A stretch of DNA of 23,284 nt from an uncultured Bacteroidales bacterium. Lineage in GTDB: Bacteria; Bacteroidota; Bacteroidia; Bacteroidales; Paludibacteraceae. Made by a program: the position numbers and the translations under genes. Shown here piece after piece: positions 6,679 to 13,882 of this stretch. The stretch lies in assembly GCA_937901225.1 (NCBI GenBank), contig CALCGX010000049.1:1-23284 (forward strand). The letters run 5' to 3'. Every line of letters starts with the position of its first letter. Position 1 is the stretch's first letter. The notes below the pieces were generated by a model. It was given only the letters and a program-made list of their open reading frames with translations, was not told where the DNA came from and made no database searches.

Positions 6679-7815
6679 TTAGGAATGAGAGATGGAGCAA
6701 ATCTCTTCTGCCATACCATTGAGAGCAACGCAGTCTTCGCGAGAGATGTGGTGCTTATCTGGGTCATGTTCCCAAGGACTGAGAATCAAGACACGACCTT
6801 CGGCGACGGCATCAAATAGCGCATCGGTGGGTTTGTAATAATCACGGAAACCATTGTCCGAAAGCAAAATAAAAGGATGCTTCTCCGCGAGCAGAATAGA
6901 CATGACCTCTTTCTCTTTAGGCGAAATGAAAGGAGAGACCATAACCGTACCTTGGCGAGCAGCAAGAATACAAGCATTCATATAGTCGCGAAGTGGCTGG
7001 GTGTCGCCGTGTTGTTCTGCATCTTTAACCCACATGCTGCGCACATGGACGGGAGCGAAACATTTATTATGTAACAAGCGGATATTACCTACACCACTAT
7101 ATGAGCGCCCTGCAATCTCAATGCCCTCTTGCACACGGAAGAAACCTGGCATAAGGCGCTTAGTGGCAAGGCGTTGGGGATTATTGATAATATACTGAAT
7201 AGTGGCAGGTAATTGTCTGCGTTGTCCCATAGGACGGATATGCGGCATCTCTGTAAAAATAGGAAATAAAGATCCATATGCCTCCTCGCCAATACGAGAA
7301 GAGAGCGTATCTGTGGTGGACTTTAAAAGGGACAAAAACTCGTGGTAGTTTTCCCGACTACAAGTCGTCAAACACCCCACTAATCCACGAGATTGGTCGG
7401 GGACCCCGCGGGCAATAGAAGAATTATCAATGGGCGAATGAGATATAAGGAAGGAATAGGCACGACCTATTTTCTTAACACCTTGCCAAAAGCCCTGCAC
7501 TACACTTTTAATGCCGCGAGGCATCTTCTCACGCACATACCAGACGGCATGGATATGATCGGGCATTAAACAATAATGCAATACTTGTATTTCAGGGATT
7601 CGATTGGGGACATCCCATAACGCATTTACCAACATTCGACCTAAGGCAGTATATTCTACAGTAGCTTCTTTGGGATCATTGCCTGGGATAAGAAGCGTGC
7701 CTAAGAGCGGTTCGCGAGAGGGAATGGTGAGGGTAATATGATACAAGCCGACACCTTTCCATGTTGTGCCAGGCTCTTGCCATTGCCAGTTGTTATCGGA
7801 GTGGGAGGGCGTCAT
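6679..7815 (-). CDS. REP-associated tyrosine transposase (RAYT), Y1/HUH family, with extra C-terminal domain
   Basis: 378 aa from the ATG at 7815. An upstream in-frame TTG (7872) was rejected because it lies inside the -33 box of the gene's own promoter. The IS200-like HUH nuclease fold is shown by GVGLYHITLTI and CLMPDHIHAVWYV (HIH at 87-89), with the likely nucleophile Tyr208 in TIQYIINNPQRLATKR. RAYTs cut and move REP palindromes, and six recognisable copies flank this gene. Residues about 130-155 are encoded by a decayed REP copy within the frame. Residues about 246-378 form an extra domain not needed by Y1 enzymes; HPFILLSDN, LFDAVAEGRVLILSPW and ISRE resemble the Rossmann-like DprA/SLOG fold, but this is inference. 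The length is well above the common 150-250 aa of the family. Confidence 0.85.
   Translation of the reverse strand: MTPSHSDNNWQWQEPGTTWKGVGLYHITLTIPSREPLLGTLLIPGNDPKEATVEYTALGRMLVNALWDVPNRIPEIQVLHYCLMPDHIHAVWYVREKMPRGIKSVVQGFWQGVKKIGRAYSFLISHSPIDNSSIARGVPDQSRGLVGCLTTCSRENYHEFLSLLKSTTDTLSSRIGEEAYGSLFPIFTEMPHIRPMGQRRQLPATIQYIINNPQRLATKRLMPGFFRVQEGIEIAGRSYSGVGNIRLLHNKCFAPVHVRSMWVKDAEQHGDTQPLRDYMNACILAARQGTVMVSPFISPKEKEVMSILLAEKHPFILLSDNGFRDYYKPTDALFDAVAEGRVLILSPWEHDPDKHHISREDCVALNGMAEEICSISHS
7353..7427. repeat. Decayed REP unit inside the RAYT reading frame
   Basis: CCCGACTACAAGTCG (7353-7367) is the REP head and GGGCAATAGAAGAAT (7410-7424) is the REP tail. They are separated by about 42 nt that can form a further imperfect stem (CCCC...AATC with GATT...GGGG). 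The whole is translated in frame as residues about 130-155 of the transposase without a stop. Confidence 0.7.
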
Positions 7816-7841
7816 AAAGGGGGAATATTGAAATAATGGTG

Positions 7842-7873
7842 CAAAGGTAGTGAAAATTTGGCAGATGAGCAAA
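7842..7873 (-). promoter_or_regulatory. Promoter of the RAYT gene
   Basis: TTTG (7873-7870), a 20-nt spacer and TACCTTTG (7849-7842) on the minus strand. The start would fall near 7835, giving a leader of about 20 nt to the ATG at 7815. Confidence 0.75.
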
Positions 7874-7921
7874 TTTTGGAGAGGAAAAGTAGATGATTAT
7901 AAGGGTAATGGATGAGGAATA

Positions 7922-7999
7922 CCCAACTAGAAGTTGGGACAATGGAAGAATATTGAATGGGAATACCCGACTAGAAGTCGGGGAAATGGAGGAATGTTC
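7922..7999. repeat. Two REP-like palindromes upstream of the RAYT gene
   Basis: CCCAACT-AGA-AGTTGGG (7922-7938) and CCCGACT-AGA-AGTCGGG (7966-7982), each followed by the conserved (A)AATGGA(A)GAAT-type tail, 44 nt apart and in the same orientation as the copies on the other side of the gene. The rest of the gap to 8195 holds a GA-rich stretch and the possible promoter at 8107. Confidence 0.88.
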
Positions 8000-8106
8000 A
8001 GCGAGGGGAAGAGTAGGGGCTTAAGAGGATTGCGGGATTTTGCCTGATAGGCTGGAGGGAGGGGATAACGTGCCAATGGGGCAAGAGGCATGTGAAAAGA
8101 AAAGCG

Positions 8107-8114
8107 TACTTTTG
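8107..8114 (+). promoter_or_regulatory. Possible -7 box for the small-gene islet
   Basis: TACTTTTG matches TAnnTTTG about 80 nt before the XRE gene. No good TTTG was found 19-21 nt upstream, so this is only a half match. Confidence 0.35.
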
Positions 8115-8195
8115 CAGCGCATTCGCAGAGCGAGTTTGAAAGGGTTAAACTGCTGGTGCGAAGCGGATTATTAAACACTTAAGAATAAACGCTTT

Positions 8196-8516
8196 ATGAC
8201 AAAAAACTTGGAAAATGTGGTACGCAAGAATGTGCTGCAATTGATTAACAAACACGACATCAACAAACAACAAATGGCATTGGAACTGGGAATGGATCCA
8301 GGACATCTGAGTCGCGTGATTAGCGGGAAAAGAAGTGTCACGATGGAACATGTGGAGAAGTGGGCAGCGTACTTTGAGATTTCAGCCGCAGAACTGATGA
8401 GTGAACCGCATGTGAACGTGAAGTGTGGCGATGATCAGGTGATACGTATCGACCTGCATGTGCCGCATTACGATGCGTATATACGGCTGAAAAGAATGAT
8501 ACAAGAGTTGTACTAA
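8196..8516 (+). CDS. XRE-family helix-turn-helix regulator
   Basis: 106 aa. The N-terminal two thirds is a Cro/CI-type five-helix DNA-binding domain. The HTH core is INKQQMALELGMDPGHLSRVISGKR (about 23-47), where QQMALEL is helix 2 and DPGHLSRVI the recognition helix. The last 35 residues (VIRIDLHVPHYDAYIRLKRMIQEL) may form a small dimerisation part. ATG at 8196 is the only sensible start. It is followed after 23 nt by a 67-aa gene and further on by another putative DNA-binding gene, all on the plus strand beside the REP/RAYT island. It could be the regulator of a small mobile or toxin-antitoxin-like unit, but no toxin is recognisable, so its target is unknown. Confidence 0.85.
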   Translation: MTKNLENVVRKNVLQLINKHDINKQQMALELGMDPGHLSRVISGKRSVTMEHVEKWAAYFEISAAELMSEPHVNVKCGDDQVIRIDLHVPHYDAYIRLKRMIQELY

Positions 8517-8539
8517 TTATGAATTAAGAATTTTGAATT

Positions 8540-8743
8540 ATGAGAGCGAGATTGTATGTTCCATTTGAACAACTAAAGGGCAAAATCGGTGAAGACTATT
8601 ATGCCCGAGTATTGTACGGGAAACAGGTGATTCAACGCTGTCCGAGACGATATAAGCCTCCTACACCAGCACAACTGGAAGCAAGAAGACGGTTTGCGGA
8701 AAAATACGGGAAAGGTATGGGGAAAGTACTGGATGGTGATTGA
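8540..8743 (+). CDS. Small basic protein, resembles the N-terminal module of DUF6266-type proteins
   Basis: 67 aa, strongly basic. The pattern GKIGEDYYARVLYGKQVIQRCP followed by KPPTPAQLEARRRFAEK resembles the opening of Bacteroidota DUF6266-like proteins (GK.G, a short variable part, then P..PT.AQL..R.KF). Those are usually around 200 aa, so this is either a short relative or a truncated copy. No catalytic motif, no membrane segment. It begins 23 nt after the XRE gene, and the spacer is itself a short imperfect repeat of the type GAATTA. Right after the stop codon come three copies of an 11-mer. Similarity is from memory of the family pattern only. The function is unknown. Confidence 0.6.
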   Translation: MRARLYVPFEQLKGKIGEDYYARVLYGKQVIQRCPRRYKPPTPAQLEARRRFAEKYGKGMGKVLDGD

Positions 8744-8776
8744 GTGGTAACGAAGTGGTATCGACGTGGTAACGAG
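8744..8776. repeat. Three tandem copies of an 11-mer
   Basis: GTGGTAACGAA, GTGGTATCGAC and GTGGTAACGAG follow one another directly after the stop codon of the 67-aa gene. Confidence 0.85.
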
Positions 8777-8827
8777 AAAGACAGCGGGATAAAAGACCGC
8801 TTCGCTGTTAGATAGTCATAACGGTGA

Positions 8828-9046
8828 ATGAGACGAATGGAGCAGAAATTATTAAATACAAGGAGGATGAAAGCATATAGCAAAATAGAACTGGCACGGG
8901 CGGCAGGTGTGAGTGGAGAGACTTTTAGGCGATGGCTGAAGCGCGATGAAGCTTATCTGAGAGCACATCACGTGACTGCGAAAACGAAGATACTGCCACC
9001 CAAAGTGGTGAAGTATTTGTGTGAGAAGTATGATATAGAGGTATAG
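8828..9046 (+). CDS. Small helix-turn-helix protein, DUF4248-like
   Basis: 72 aa from ATG 8828. In-frame ATGs at 8837 and 8867 are also possible; the last follows AGGAGG directly and would give MKAYSKIELARAAGV. The body KAYSKIELARAAGVSGETFRRWLKR is a clear helix-turn-helix, and the end (ILPPKVVKYLCEKYDIEV) matches the shape of DUF4248-type Bacteroidales proteins, which share KAYSKxELA near the start and a 'P.QV..I...' helix at the end. Members are often found beside phage or mobile-element genes. It is likely a DNA-binding accessory protein of the islet. The convergent lipoprotein gene ends 52 nt downstream. The assignment is moderate and the start uncertain. Confidence 0.6.
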   Translation: MRRMEQKLLNTRRMKAYSKIELARAAGVSGETFRRWLKRDEAYLRAHHVTAKTKILPPKVVKYLCEKYDIEV

Positions 9047-9051
9047 GGGGA

Positions 9052-9076
9052 ATGCACATTATCTATATTGGTGCAT
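9052..9076. terminator. Weak stem-loop between convergent genes
   Basis: ATGCAC (9052-9057) pairs with GTGCAT (9071-9076) across a 13-nt loop between two convergent genes. There is no T-run, so a terminator role is only a guess from position. Confidence 0.25.
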
Positions 9077-9098
9077 ATCTCTAAAGCCTGAAAGCCGA

Positions 9099-10547
9099 TT
9101 ACTCCACAAACTCGTAGCAGCCTGCATCGGGATGGGATTTGCGGCGGATGCCGAGGCGGTCGGTAGGATAGGAGAGCGCCACGATGCTATCCGCGATGCC
9201 GCGGGTAGGCGAGAGGGTGTCGAGTTGGAAATCGTAGTAGTGGTATTCCTTGTAGAGGTAATAGGTGTTGCGGAAGACGCATGAGTCGGAATCTGAAGCA
9301 TATACATTGTTGTTAGCATATGCCTCGTGGAGCGAATCCGCGCGGAGGTAGTTGTGGGAAATAGTACCCTCGTAATACTCAGGCAATGGCGTGGCAATGA
9401 GCAGGTTGTTGGCTCTGCCACCAGTGATGATGCAGTTGATGAAGGAACTGATGGTCTTGGCGGTATTCTTGCTCAAGATGTTGACATAGACGGCAGCCAC
9501 GTCCTCTGGGAGGATATTCTGGTGGATATTGAGATTGGTGTAAGGATAGCCATAGTAGGCAGCGATGGTGTTGTGGATGAAATCGTGCTTGCCTCCAGCG
9601 AGGTAGACGCAATAGGAAGCGCAGTTGCTGATTTCGCAATTGACGACCTTGGCATCCATGTTTTGTACCACGAGTCCGTAGATGGAATGGTTGTGTATGC
9701 GGCTATTATGGAGATTGAGTTTTGGCAGGAGCAAGCCCGTAGCTTCGGAATAGGCATACAGTCCGATACTGCCAGAGAGGATATCTACATAATGGAGATT
9801 GTGGGTGGGTGGCAGTTGCCCTTTGGTGTGGATGAGGTAGATACCATTCCATTGCCCAGACGCCATGCGATAGGGTACGGAGTCGAAGAGCATGTCGGTG
9901 CGGTCGCCTCGGAAAATGATGGGACGGTCGGCAGTGCCCTTGGCATTGAGGCTGCCATAGACATAAATCATTGCTCCAGCGTGCATGTAGATGGTGGCTC
10001 CAGCGTTGATAGTGAGGTTACCAGCCACGGCGATGGTGTCGTAGAGTAGGTAAGGGAGGGTGTCGCTGAGCGAGAGGCTTTGGTAGATCTTCAAGCCGTT
10101 TTCGCCCTGTATCTTATTGACGTTTTGTCCGTAGGCTTGTAGGTTGACATGCTGGATGTTGCCATTGACACGGAACGTGATATTGTCCTCGATGAACACT
10201 GGACTATTCTCTGCGAGTGGGTCGATGGATGTGCGCACGAAGAGAAAGAGGCTGTCACCTCCGCGCAGGGTGATGTCGCGCAAGTGGTCTATGTTGTTCT
10301 CGCCATCTAAGTTGATGTGGAAATACTTGCCCGTTTGTAGCAAGACTTGGTCGATTAGGAGTGCATTGGCAGTAGGGTTGTACACCATTACTCGCTTGGT
10401 GGACGACCCCATGGATGTGAAGACGGTGTCGAACAGCACGGTGTCGTGCGAGAATCGGAGCATGAGGGTAGGGTCTGTGGACAAGATATCCTGCTTACAG
10501 GATATGAATCCGACAATGGAGAGCAATATGATAAACCACTTTTTCAT
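9099..10547 (-). CDS. Lipoprotein with right-handed beta-helix repeats
   Basis: 482 aa. A lipoprotein signal peptide ends in GFISC, with the lipidated Cys at residue 17. Residues about 20-150 look like an Ig/beta-sandwich region (TLMLRFSHDTVLFDTVFTSMGSSTKRVMVYNPT), a start seen in many Bacteroidetes surface lipoproteins. From about 160 onward come repeated short beta-strand turns (INAGATIYMHAGAMIYVYGSLNAKGT, then LHNSRIHNHSIYGLVVQNMDAKVVNCEISNC) typical of parallel beta-helix proteins, ending with DAGCYEF. It is probably anchored in the outer membrane or cell surface; no polysaccharide-lyase catalytic site is evident. Its ATG overlaps the stop codon of the PorT-family gene (TAATG), so the two are translated together. 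Confidence 0.8.
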   Translation of the reverse strand: MKKWFIILLSIVGFISCKQDILSTDPTLMLRFSHDTVLFDTVFTSMGSSTKRVMVYNPTANALLIDQVLLQTGKYFHINLDGENNIDHLRDITLRGGDSLFLFVRTSIDPLAENSPVFIEDNITFRVNGNIQHVNLQAYGQNVNKIQGENGLKIYQSLSLSDTLPYLLYDTIAVAGNLTINAGATIYMHAGAMIYVYGSLNAKGTADRPIIFRGDRTDMLFDSVPYRMASGQWNGIYLIHTKGQLPPTHNLHYVDILSGSIGLYAYSEATGLLLPKLNLHNSRIHNHSIYGLVVQNMDAKVVNCEISNCASYCVYLAGGKHDFIHNTIAAYYGYPYTNLNIHQNILPEDVAAVYVNILSKNTAKTISSFINCIITGGRANNLLIATPLPEYYEGTISHNYLRADSLHEAYANNNVYASDSDSCVFRNTYYLYKEYHYYDFQLDTLSPTRGIADSIVALSYPTDRLGIRRKSHPDAGCYEFVE

Positions 10548-11302
10548 TATTCGAAGTTGAAGGCGATGGATAGTTCTTGGTGTGTCAATCGATGGATGGC
10601 ATTGGTGTAGAAATAGTCTTGTGCTGTGAGTTGCCAGCCTTCATCCTCGGTGCGGGATGTAGGCACATGTGCGTCTAAGAAGCCAATCTTGTATTTGATT
10701 TCAGGGCAGAACTTGAACCAGCGGAAGTAGAAGTCGCAACCGAATCCAGCGGAGACAAAGGCATCGAATGGTTGGTGCAAGATGACGGCATCTTTCTTGC
10801 GGAAACACTCCACTTGCACGCCGCCACCGACGATCACATAGGGTCGATAGTTGGCTTCGCGCTCCGCGGACCACTTGAGGTAGAGTGGGATAGAGATCGG
10901 TATGGTGAGTACGCCAATCTTGTCGCGCAAAGCGTCGGTACTACCTTCGACATGGGTGGTGTAGCTCTTGTATTGCAATGTGCGCTCGCCGAAATGCAGT
11001 GCGGGTGTGAAGCGCAGGTTCAAATGGCGACTCAAGCGCAAATCGGCGATGAATCCCGCAGCAAAGCCTGCTCCTACGGCAGAAGAGCGTAGGTGATAGA
11101 CATTGCCGTTGGCCTGAGGCAATTGCAGCTGCGTCAAGCTATCGTTTTCCTCTACGAGATAGGACAGCACGTCCAGCTCAAGGAAGAAACCAAAGTGAAG
11201 GAGCTTGTCGTCCACGTAGGGGTTGTTTTGGGCATTGGTAGCGATGCTACCCCATGCCAGAACAATGGTTAATAGGCAATATATGAGCGAGTGATGTTTC
11301 AT
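10547..11302 (-). CDS. PorT-family outer-membrane beta-barrel protein
   Basis: 251 aa from the ATG at 11302. A longer frame to 11464 was rejected because it only runs through aroQ and hides a clean signal peptide (MKHHSLIYCLLTIVLAWG, then ATNAQ). The mature protein has alternating strands typical of an eight-stranded barrel: SSAVGAGFAAGFIADLRLSRHLNLRFTPALHFGER, then IGVLTIPISIPLYLKW, RPYVIVGGGVQV and a C-terminal LSIAFNFE ending in an aromatic-hydrophobic strand. PorT/SprT is required for type IX secretion in Porphyromonas and Flavobacterium; related barrels also occur in species without that system. The ATG overlaps the aroQ stop by 4 nt (ATGA), and its stop overlaps the lipoprotein start. 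Whether it is the true secretion component cannot be settled here. Confidence 0.75.
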   Translation of the reverse strand: MKHHSLIYCLLTIVLAWGSIATNAQNNPYVDDKLLHFGFFLELDVLSYLVEENDSLTQLQLPQANGNVYHLRSSAVGAGFAAGFIADLRLSRHLNLRFTPALHFGERTLQYKSYTTHVEGSTDALRDKIGVLTIPISIPLYLKWSAEREANYRPYVIVGGGVQVECFRKKDAVILHQPFDAFVSAGFGCDFYFRWFKFCPEIKYKIGFLDAHVPTSRTEDEGWQLTAQDYFYTNAIHRLTHQELSIAFNFE

Positions 11303-11730
11303 TGGTGTTGATTGATAATCCATTGTACAGCCTCTTGGTATCCGTCGGTGCCGTGTCCGATGATGGTGTGCGCACATACGTCGGTGAGTAGGCTCACGCG
11401 CCTGAATGCTTCGCGCTGGGTGATGTCTGAGATATGTACTTCCACCACAGGCAGGCAGCAGCATGCCACCGCGTCGCGCAATGCCACGCTCGTATGCGTA
11501 TATCCGCCAGCGTTGAGCACGATGCCTTGAAACGCGGGATGGTAGCCGATTTCTTGCACGAAATCAATCAAGTCGCCCTCGTGATTGGACTGGCGATACT
11601 CGAAGTGTAGAGCGGGGTAGGCACGCTGCATATCCAAGAGCACTTGCTCCATGGATTTGGTGCCGTAGATACTCGGCTCTCGCCTGCCCAGCAGGTTGAG
11701 ATTAGGACCATTGATAATCGCAATACGCAT
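11299..11730 (-). CDS. aroQ: Type II 3-dehydroquinate dehydratase
   Basis: 143 aa, full length for the family. It converts 3-dehydroquinate to 3-dehydroshikimate, step three of the shikimate pathway, as a cytoplasmic dodecamer. Diagnostic motifs: INGPNLNLLGRREPSIYG at the start with catalytic Tyr22, SNHEG (48-52), LNAGGYTHTSVALRDA with Asn73, and EVHISDI with His99. It is coupled downstream to the PorT-family gene by an ATGA overlap. The 70-nt gap to rho on the upstream side contains no Bacteroidota-type promoter, so transcription probably reads through from rho. Confidence 0.97.
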   Translation of the reverse strand: MRIAIINGPNLNLLGRREPSIYGTKSMEQVLLDMQRAYPALHFEYRQSNHEGDLIDFVQEIGYHPAFQGIVLNAGGYTHTSVALRDAVACCCLPVVEVHISDITQREAFRRVSLLTDVCAHTIIGHGTDGYQEAVQWIINQHQ

Positions 11731-11764
11731 ACTCTATAATTTCTATTCTTCCCACAGATGTTGT

Positions 11765-11784
11765 TGATAATCACCGATTTATCA
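11765..11784. other. Small stem-loop between rho and aroQ
   Basis: TGATAA (11765-11770) pairs with TTATCA (11779-11784) across an 8-nt loop in the 70-nt gap. CCCAC and GTGGG lie further out and could extend it. No T-run. It may be a processing or partial termination site. Confidence 0.3.
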
Positions 11785-11800
11785 GTGGGAGGACTTGTGC

Positions 11801-13783
11801 TTATCTTGCGCCATTGACTGCTAGCAGAAACTCGTCGTTGTCGGCAGTGCGCTCCATGTATGTCTTGAGCTTCTCCATGGCTTCCACGCTGTTCATGTCG
11901 GTCAGTTGCTTGCGAATCACCCACATGCGGTTGAGCACATCGGCAGGCAAGAGCAAGTCGTCGCGGCGAGTAGAAGAGGCTGGGATATCCACGGCAGGGA
12001 AGATGCGTTTGTTGCTGAGTTTGCGATCCAATTGCAACTCCATATTGCCCGTACCCTTGAACTCCTCAAAGATGACGTCGTCCATCTTGCTACCAGTTTC
12101 GGTCAGTGCCGTAGCGATGATGGTCAGACTACCGCCATTCTCGATGTTGCGTGCCGCACCGAAGAAGCGCTTTGGTTTGTGCAGGGCTTGCGCCTCTACA
12201 CCACCAGAGAGTACCTTGCCGCTGGCAGGAGCGACCGTGTTGTAAGCGCGCGCGAGACGCGTGATACTATCTAATAAGATAACTACATCATGGCCGCATT
12301 CTACCAATCGTTTGGCTTTCTCGTGTACGATATTAGCCACTTTCACGTGGTTCTCAGCTGGCTCGTCAAAGGTGGATGCGATCACCTCAGCCTTCACAGA
12401 GCGTGCCATGTCGGTAACCTCCTCGGGACGCTCATCGATGAGCAAAACGATCATATATACCTCAGGGTGGTTAGCAGCAATGGCATTGGCTATCTCCTTG
12501 AGCAGCACGGTCTTACCTGTTTTAGGTTGTGCTACGATCAGTCCGCGTTGTCCCTTGCCAATAGGCGCAAAGAGGTCGATGATGCGGACCGATAGTGCAT
12601 CGCTCTTATCGCCCTTGCAGAGTTTGAATTTCTCATCGGGGAAGAGCGGTGTCAGGTTCTCGAACGCAATACGCTCTTTGGCTTGGGCAGGAGCAATTCC
12701 GTTGACGCGAATCACCTCTTTCATAGGGAAATACTTGTCCGTCTCTTTAGGAGGACGGATGGTACATTCCACCGTGTCGCCAGTCTTGAGACTGTATTGA
12801 CGAATCTGCTGTTGGGATACGTAGATATCGTCAGGCGAGGAGATGTAGTTGTAGTCAGCACTGCGCAAGAATCCGTAGCCGTCGGGTGCACATTCTAATG
12901 TGCCAGTAGCTATGATCGTATTTCCAAACGCCTCGACGCCTTTCTCCAATAGTTCGTCTTCGGGTTTGATGGCGTTGGTTGGCTGAATAGGAGTAAGGTC
13001 TTCACCATTAGCCAATTGCTCTTCGCGTTTGGCAATCTGCTTGGTAATCTGCGCTATACGCGCATTGATGCGTGCTTGTTTCTCCTCTTGAGTCTCTTGC
13101 TTAGGTGCGTTATTGTTGTTGGTAGGAGCTTTGTCTGGAGCGGTGTTTTCTGCTACAGGTGCTGGCTCAGCAGCAACTGGTTGTGCGGCATTTGCCTCTG
13201 CATTTTCTGCTTTTTTAGGACGCCCTTTTTTCTTCTTCGGTTTAGCGGCAGGTGCATCGGCAGCCACTTCCTCCGTATCAGGTGTTTCTGCCGCAACTAC
13301 AGGAGCTTGTTGTTTGTTGCCTTTTTTCTTTTTAGAATTGGTATTCTCCGTTGGGGCAGGTGCTTGCTCTTGAGTTGGGGTAGGCACTTCTGCGGCAGGC
13401 GTATCAAAAATGGTAGGTTGTGCCGATATGACCGGTTTGATAACTGGTTGTTTGGCTTGCTCCTCTTTGATTTGTTCTAGGGTGTCTTGCTCATTACCTA
13501 CAGTAGCCAACACACGGTTGCTCTTGAGATTGTCCGTGTTAACTTTGGTAGGCGCAGCTTGGATGCGTGCGCGTTTGTTGCGCTTTTTCTCTTCGCCTTT
13601 GGCTTGGCGTGCTTCCTCACGCGCTTGTACTTCCGCTCCGCGTTTGTCCGCCTGAGCATCTAAGATGTCATAAATAATTGATTGCAACGAAGCACTTCGG
13701 CGCACTTTGATGCCGAATGTTTCTGCAATTTCAGTCAACTGTTCGAGCGTCATACGCCCGAGTTTCTGCATATCGTATTGCAT
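11801..13783 (-). CDS. rho: Transcription termination factor Rho with long disordered insert
   Basis: 660 aa, against about 420 in E. coli. The N-terminal Rho_N helical part (about 6-45) is followed by about 240 residues of low-complexity, Ala/Pro/Lys/Glu-rich sequence. That stretch includes lysine blocks (SKKKKGNKQ, PKKKKGRPKK) with an AT-hook-like GRPK core. Then come the RNA-binding cold-shock OB fold (about 292-362) and the RecA-like ATPase: Walker A AQPKTGKT (418-425), Walker B VILLDS (Asp506), and the GGSLTIIATALTETGSKMDD region that contains the R-loop. Rho is the hexameric helicase that ends transcription. In Bacteroides thetaiotaomicron the comparable disordered region has been reported to drive phase separation. 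The gene has its own promoter (13848-13879) and a leader hairpin, and reads toward aroQ. Confidence 0.96.
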   Translation of the reverse strand: MQYDMQKLGRMTLEQLTEIAETFGIKVRRSASLQSIIYDILDAQADKRGAEVQAREEARQAKGEEKKRNKRARIQAAPTKVNTDNLKSNRVLATVGNEQDTLEQIKEEQAKQPVIKPVISAQPTIFDTPAAEVPTPTQEQAPAPTENTNSKKKKGNKQQAPVVAAETPDTEEVAADAPAAKPKKKKGRPKKAENAEANAAQPVAAEPAPVAENTAPDKAPTNNNNAPKQETQEEKQARINARIAQITKQIAKREEQLANGEDLTPIQPTNAIKPEDELLEKGVEAFGNTIIATGTLECAPDGYGFLRSADYNYISSPDDIYVSQQQIRQYSLKTGDTVECTIRPPKETDKYFPMKEVIRVNGIAPAQAKERIAFENLTPLFPDEKFKLCKGDKSDALSVRIIDLFAPIGKGQRGLIVAQPKTGKTVLLKEIANAIAANHPEVYMIVLLIDERPEEVTDMARSVKAEVIASTFDEPAENHVKVANIVHEKAKRLVECGHDVVILLDSITRLARAYNTVAPASGKVLSGGVEAQALHKPKRFFGAARNIENGGSLTIIATALTETGSKMDDVIFEEFKGTGNMELQLDRKLSNKRIFPAVDIPASSTRRDDLLLPADVLNRMWVIRKQLTDMNSVEAMEKLKTYMERTADNDEFLLAVNGAR

Positions 13784-13816
13784 AAAAAATGTGTAATAAA
13801 AATTCTAGAGTTTGGG

Positions 13817-13843
13817 AAAAGTCTTTGTTGGTCTCACAAAGAC
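13817..13843 (-). promoter_or_regulatory. Leader hairpin with T-run at the start of the rho mRNA
   Basis: On the minus strand GTCTTTGT (13843-13836) pairs perfectly with ACAAAGAC (13828-13821) around a 7-nt loop and is followed at once by TTTT (13820-13817). The predicted transcription start (about 13841) coincides with the stem. It could be an attenuator of rho, a terminator for mtaB read-through, or a 5' stabiliser. Confidence 0.5.
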
Positions 13844-13847
13844 GGTG

Positions 13848-13879
13848 CAAAGGTAGTGAAAATAAATGAATCGTGCAAA
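13848..13879 (-). promoter_or_regulatory. Promoter of rho
   Basis: TTTG (13879-13876), 20-nt spacer and TACCTTTG (13855-13848) on the minus strand, directly after the mtaB stop. The leader to the rho ATG is about 58 nt. Confidence 0.82.
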
Positions 13880-13882
13880 TTT

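Noticed and set aside
7816..7872. Longer RAYT protein starting at TTG 7872
   Set aside because: This start lies in the -33 box of the gene's promoter and upstream of the predicted transcription start; the ATG at 7815 fits.
9327..10049. 240-codon plus-strand open frame opposite the lipoprotein gene
   Set aside because: It is an antisense shadow with unnatural composition (very rich in Val, Gly, Asp), without a family pattern; the minus-strand lipoprotein is clearly the gene.
11303..11464. Longer PorT-family protein starting inside aroQ
   Set aside because: The extra 54 residues are an out-of-frame reading of aroQ and hide a clean signal peptide at the ATG at 11302.
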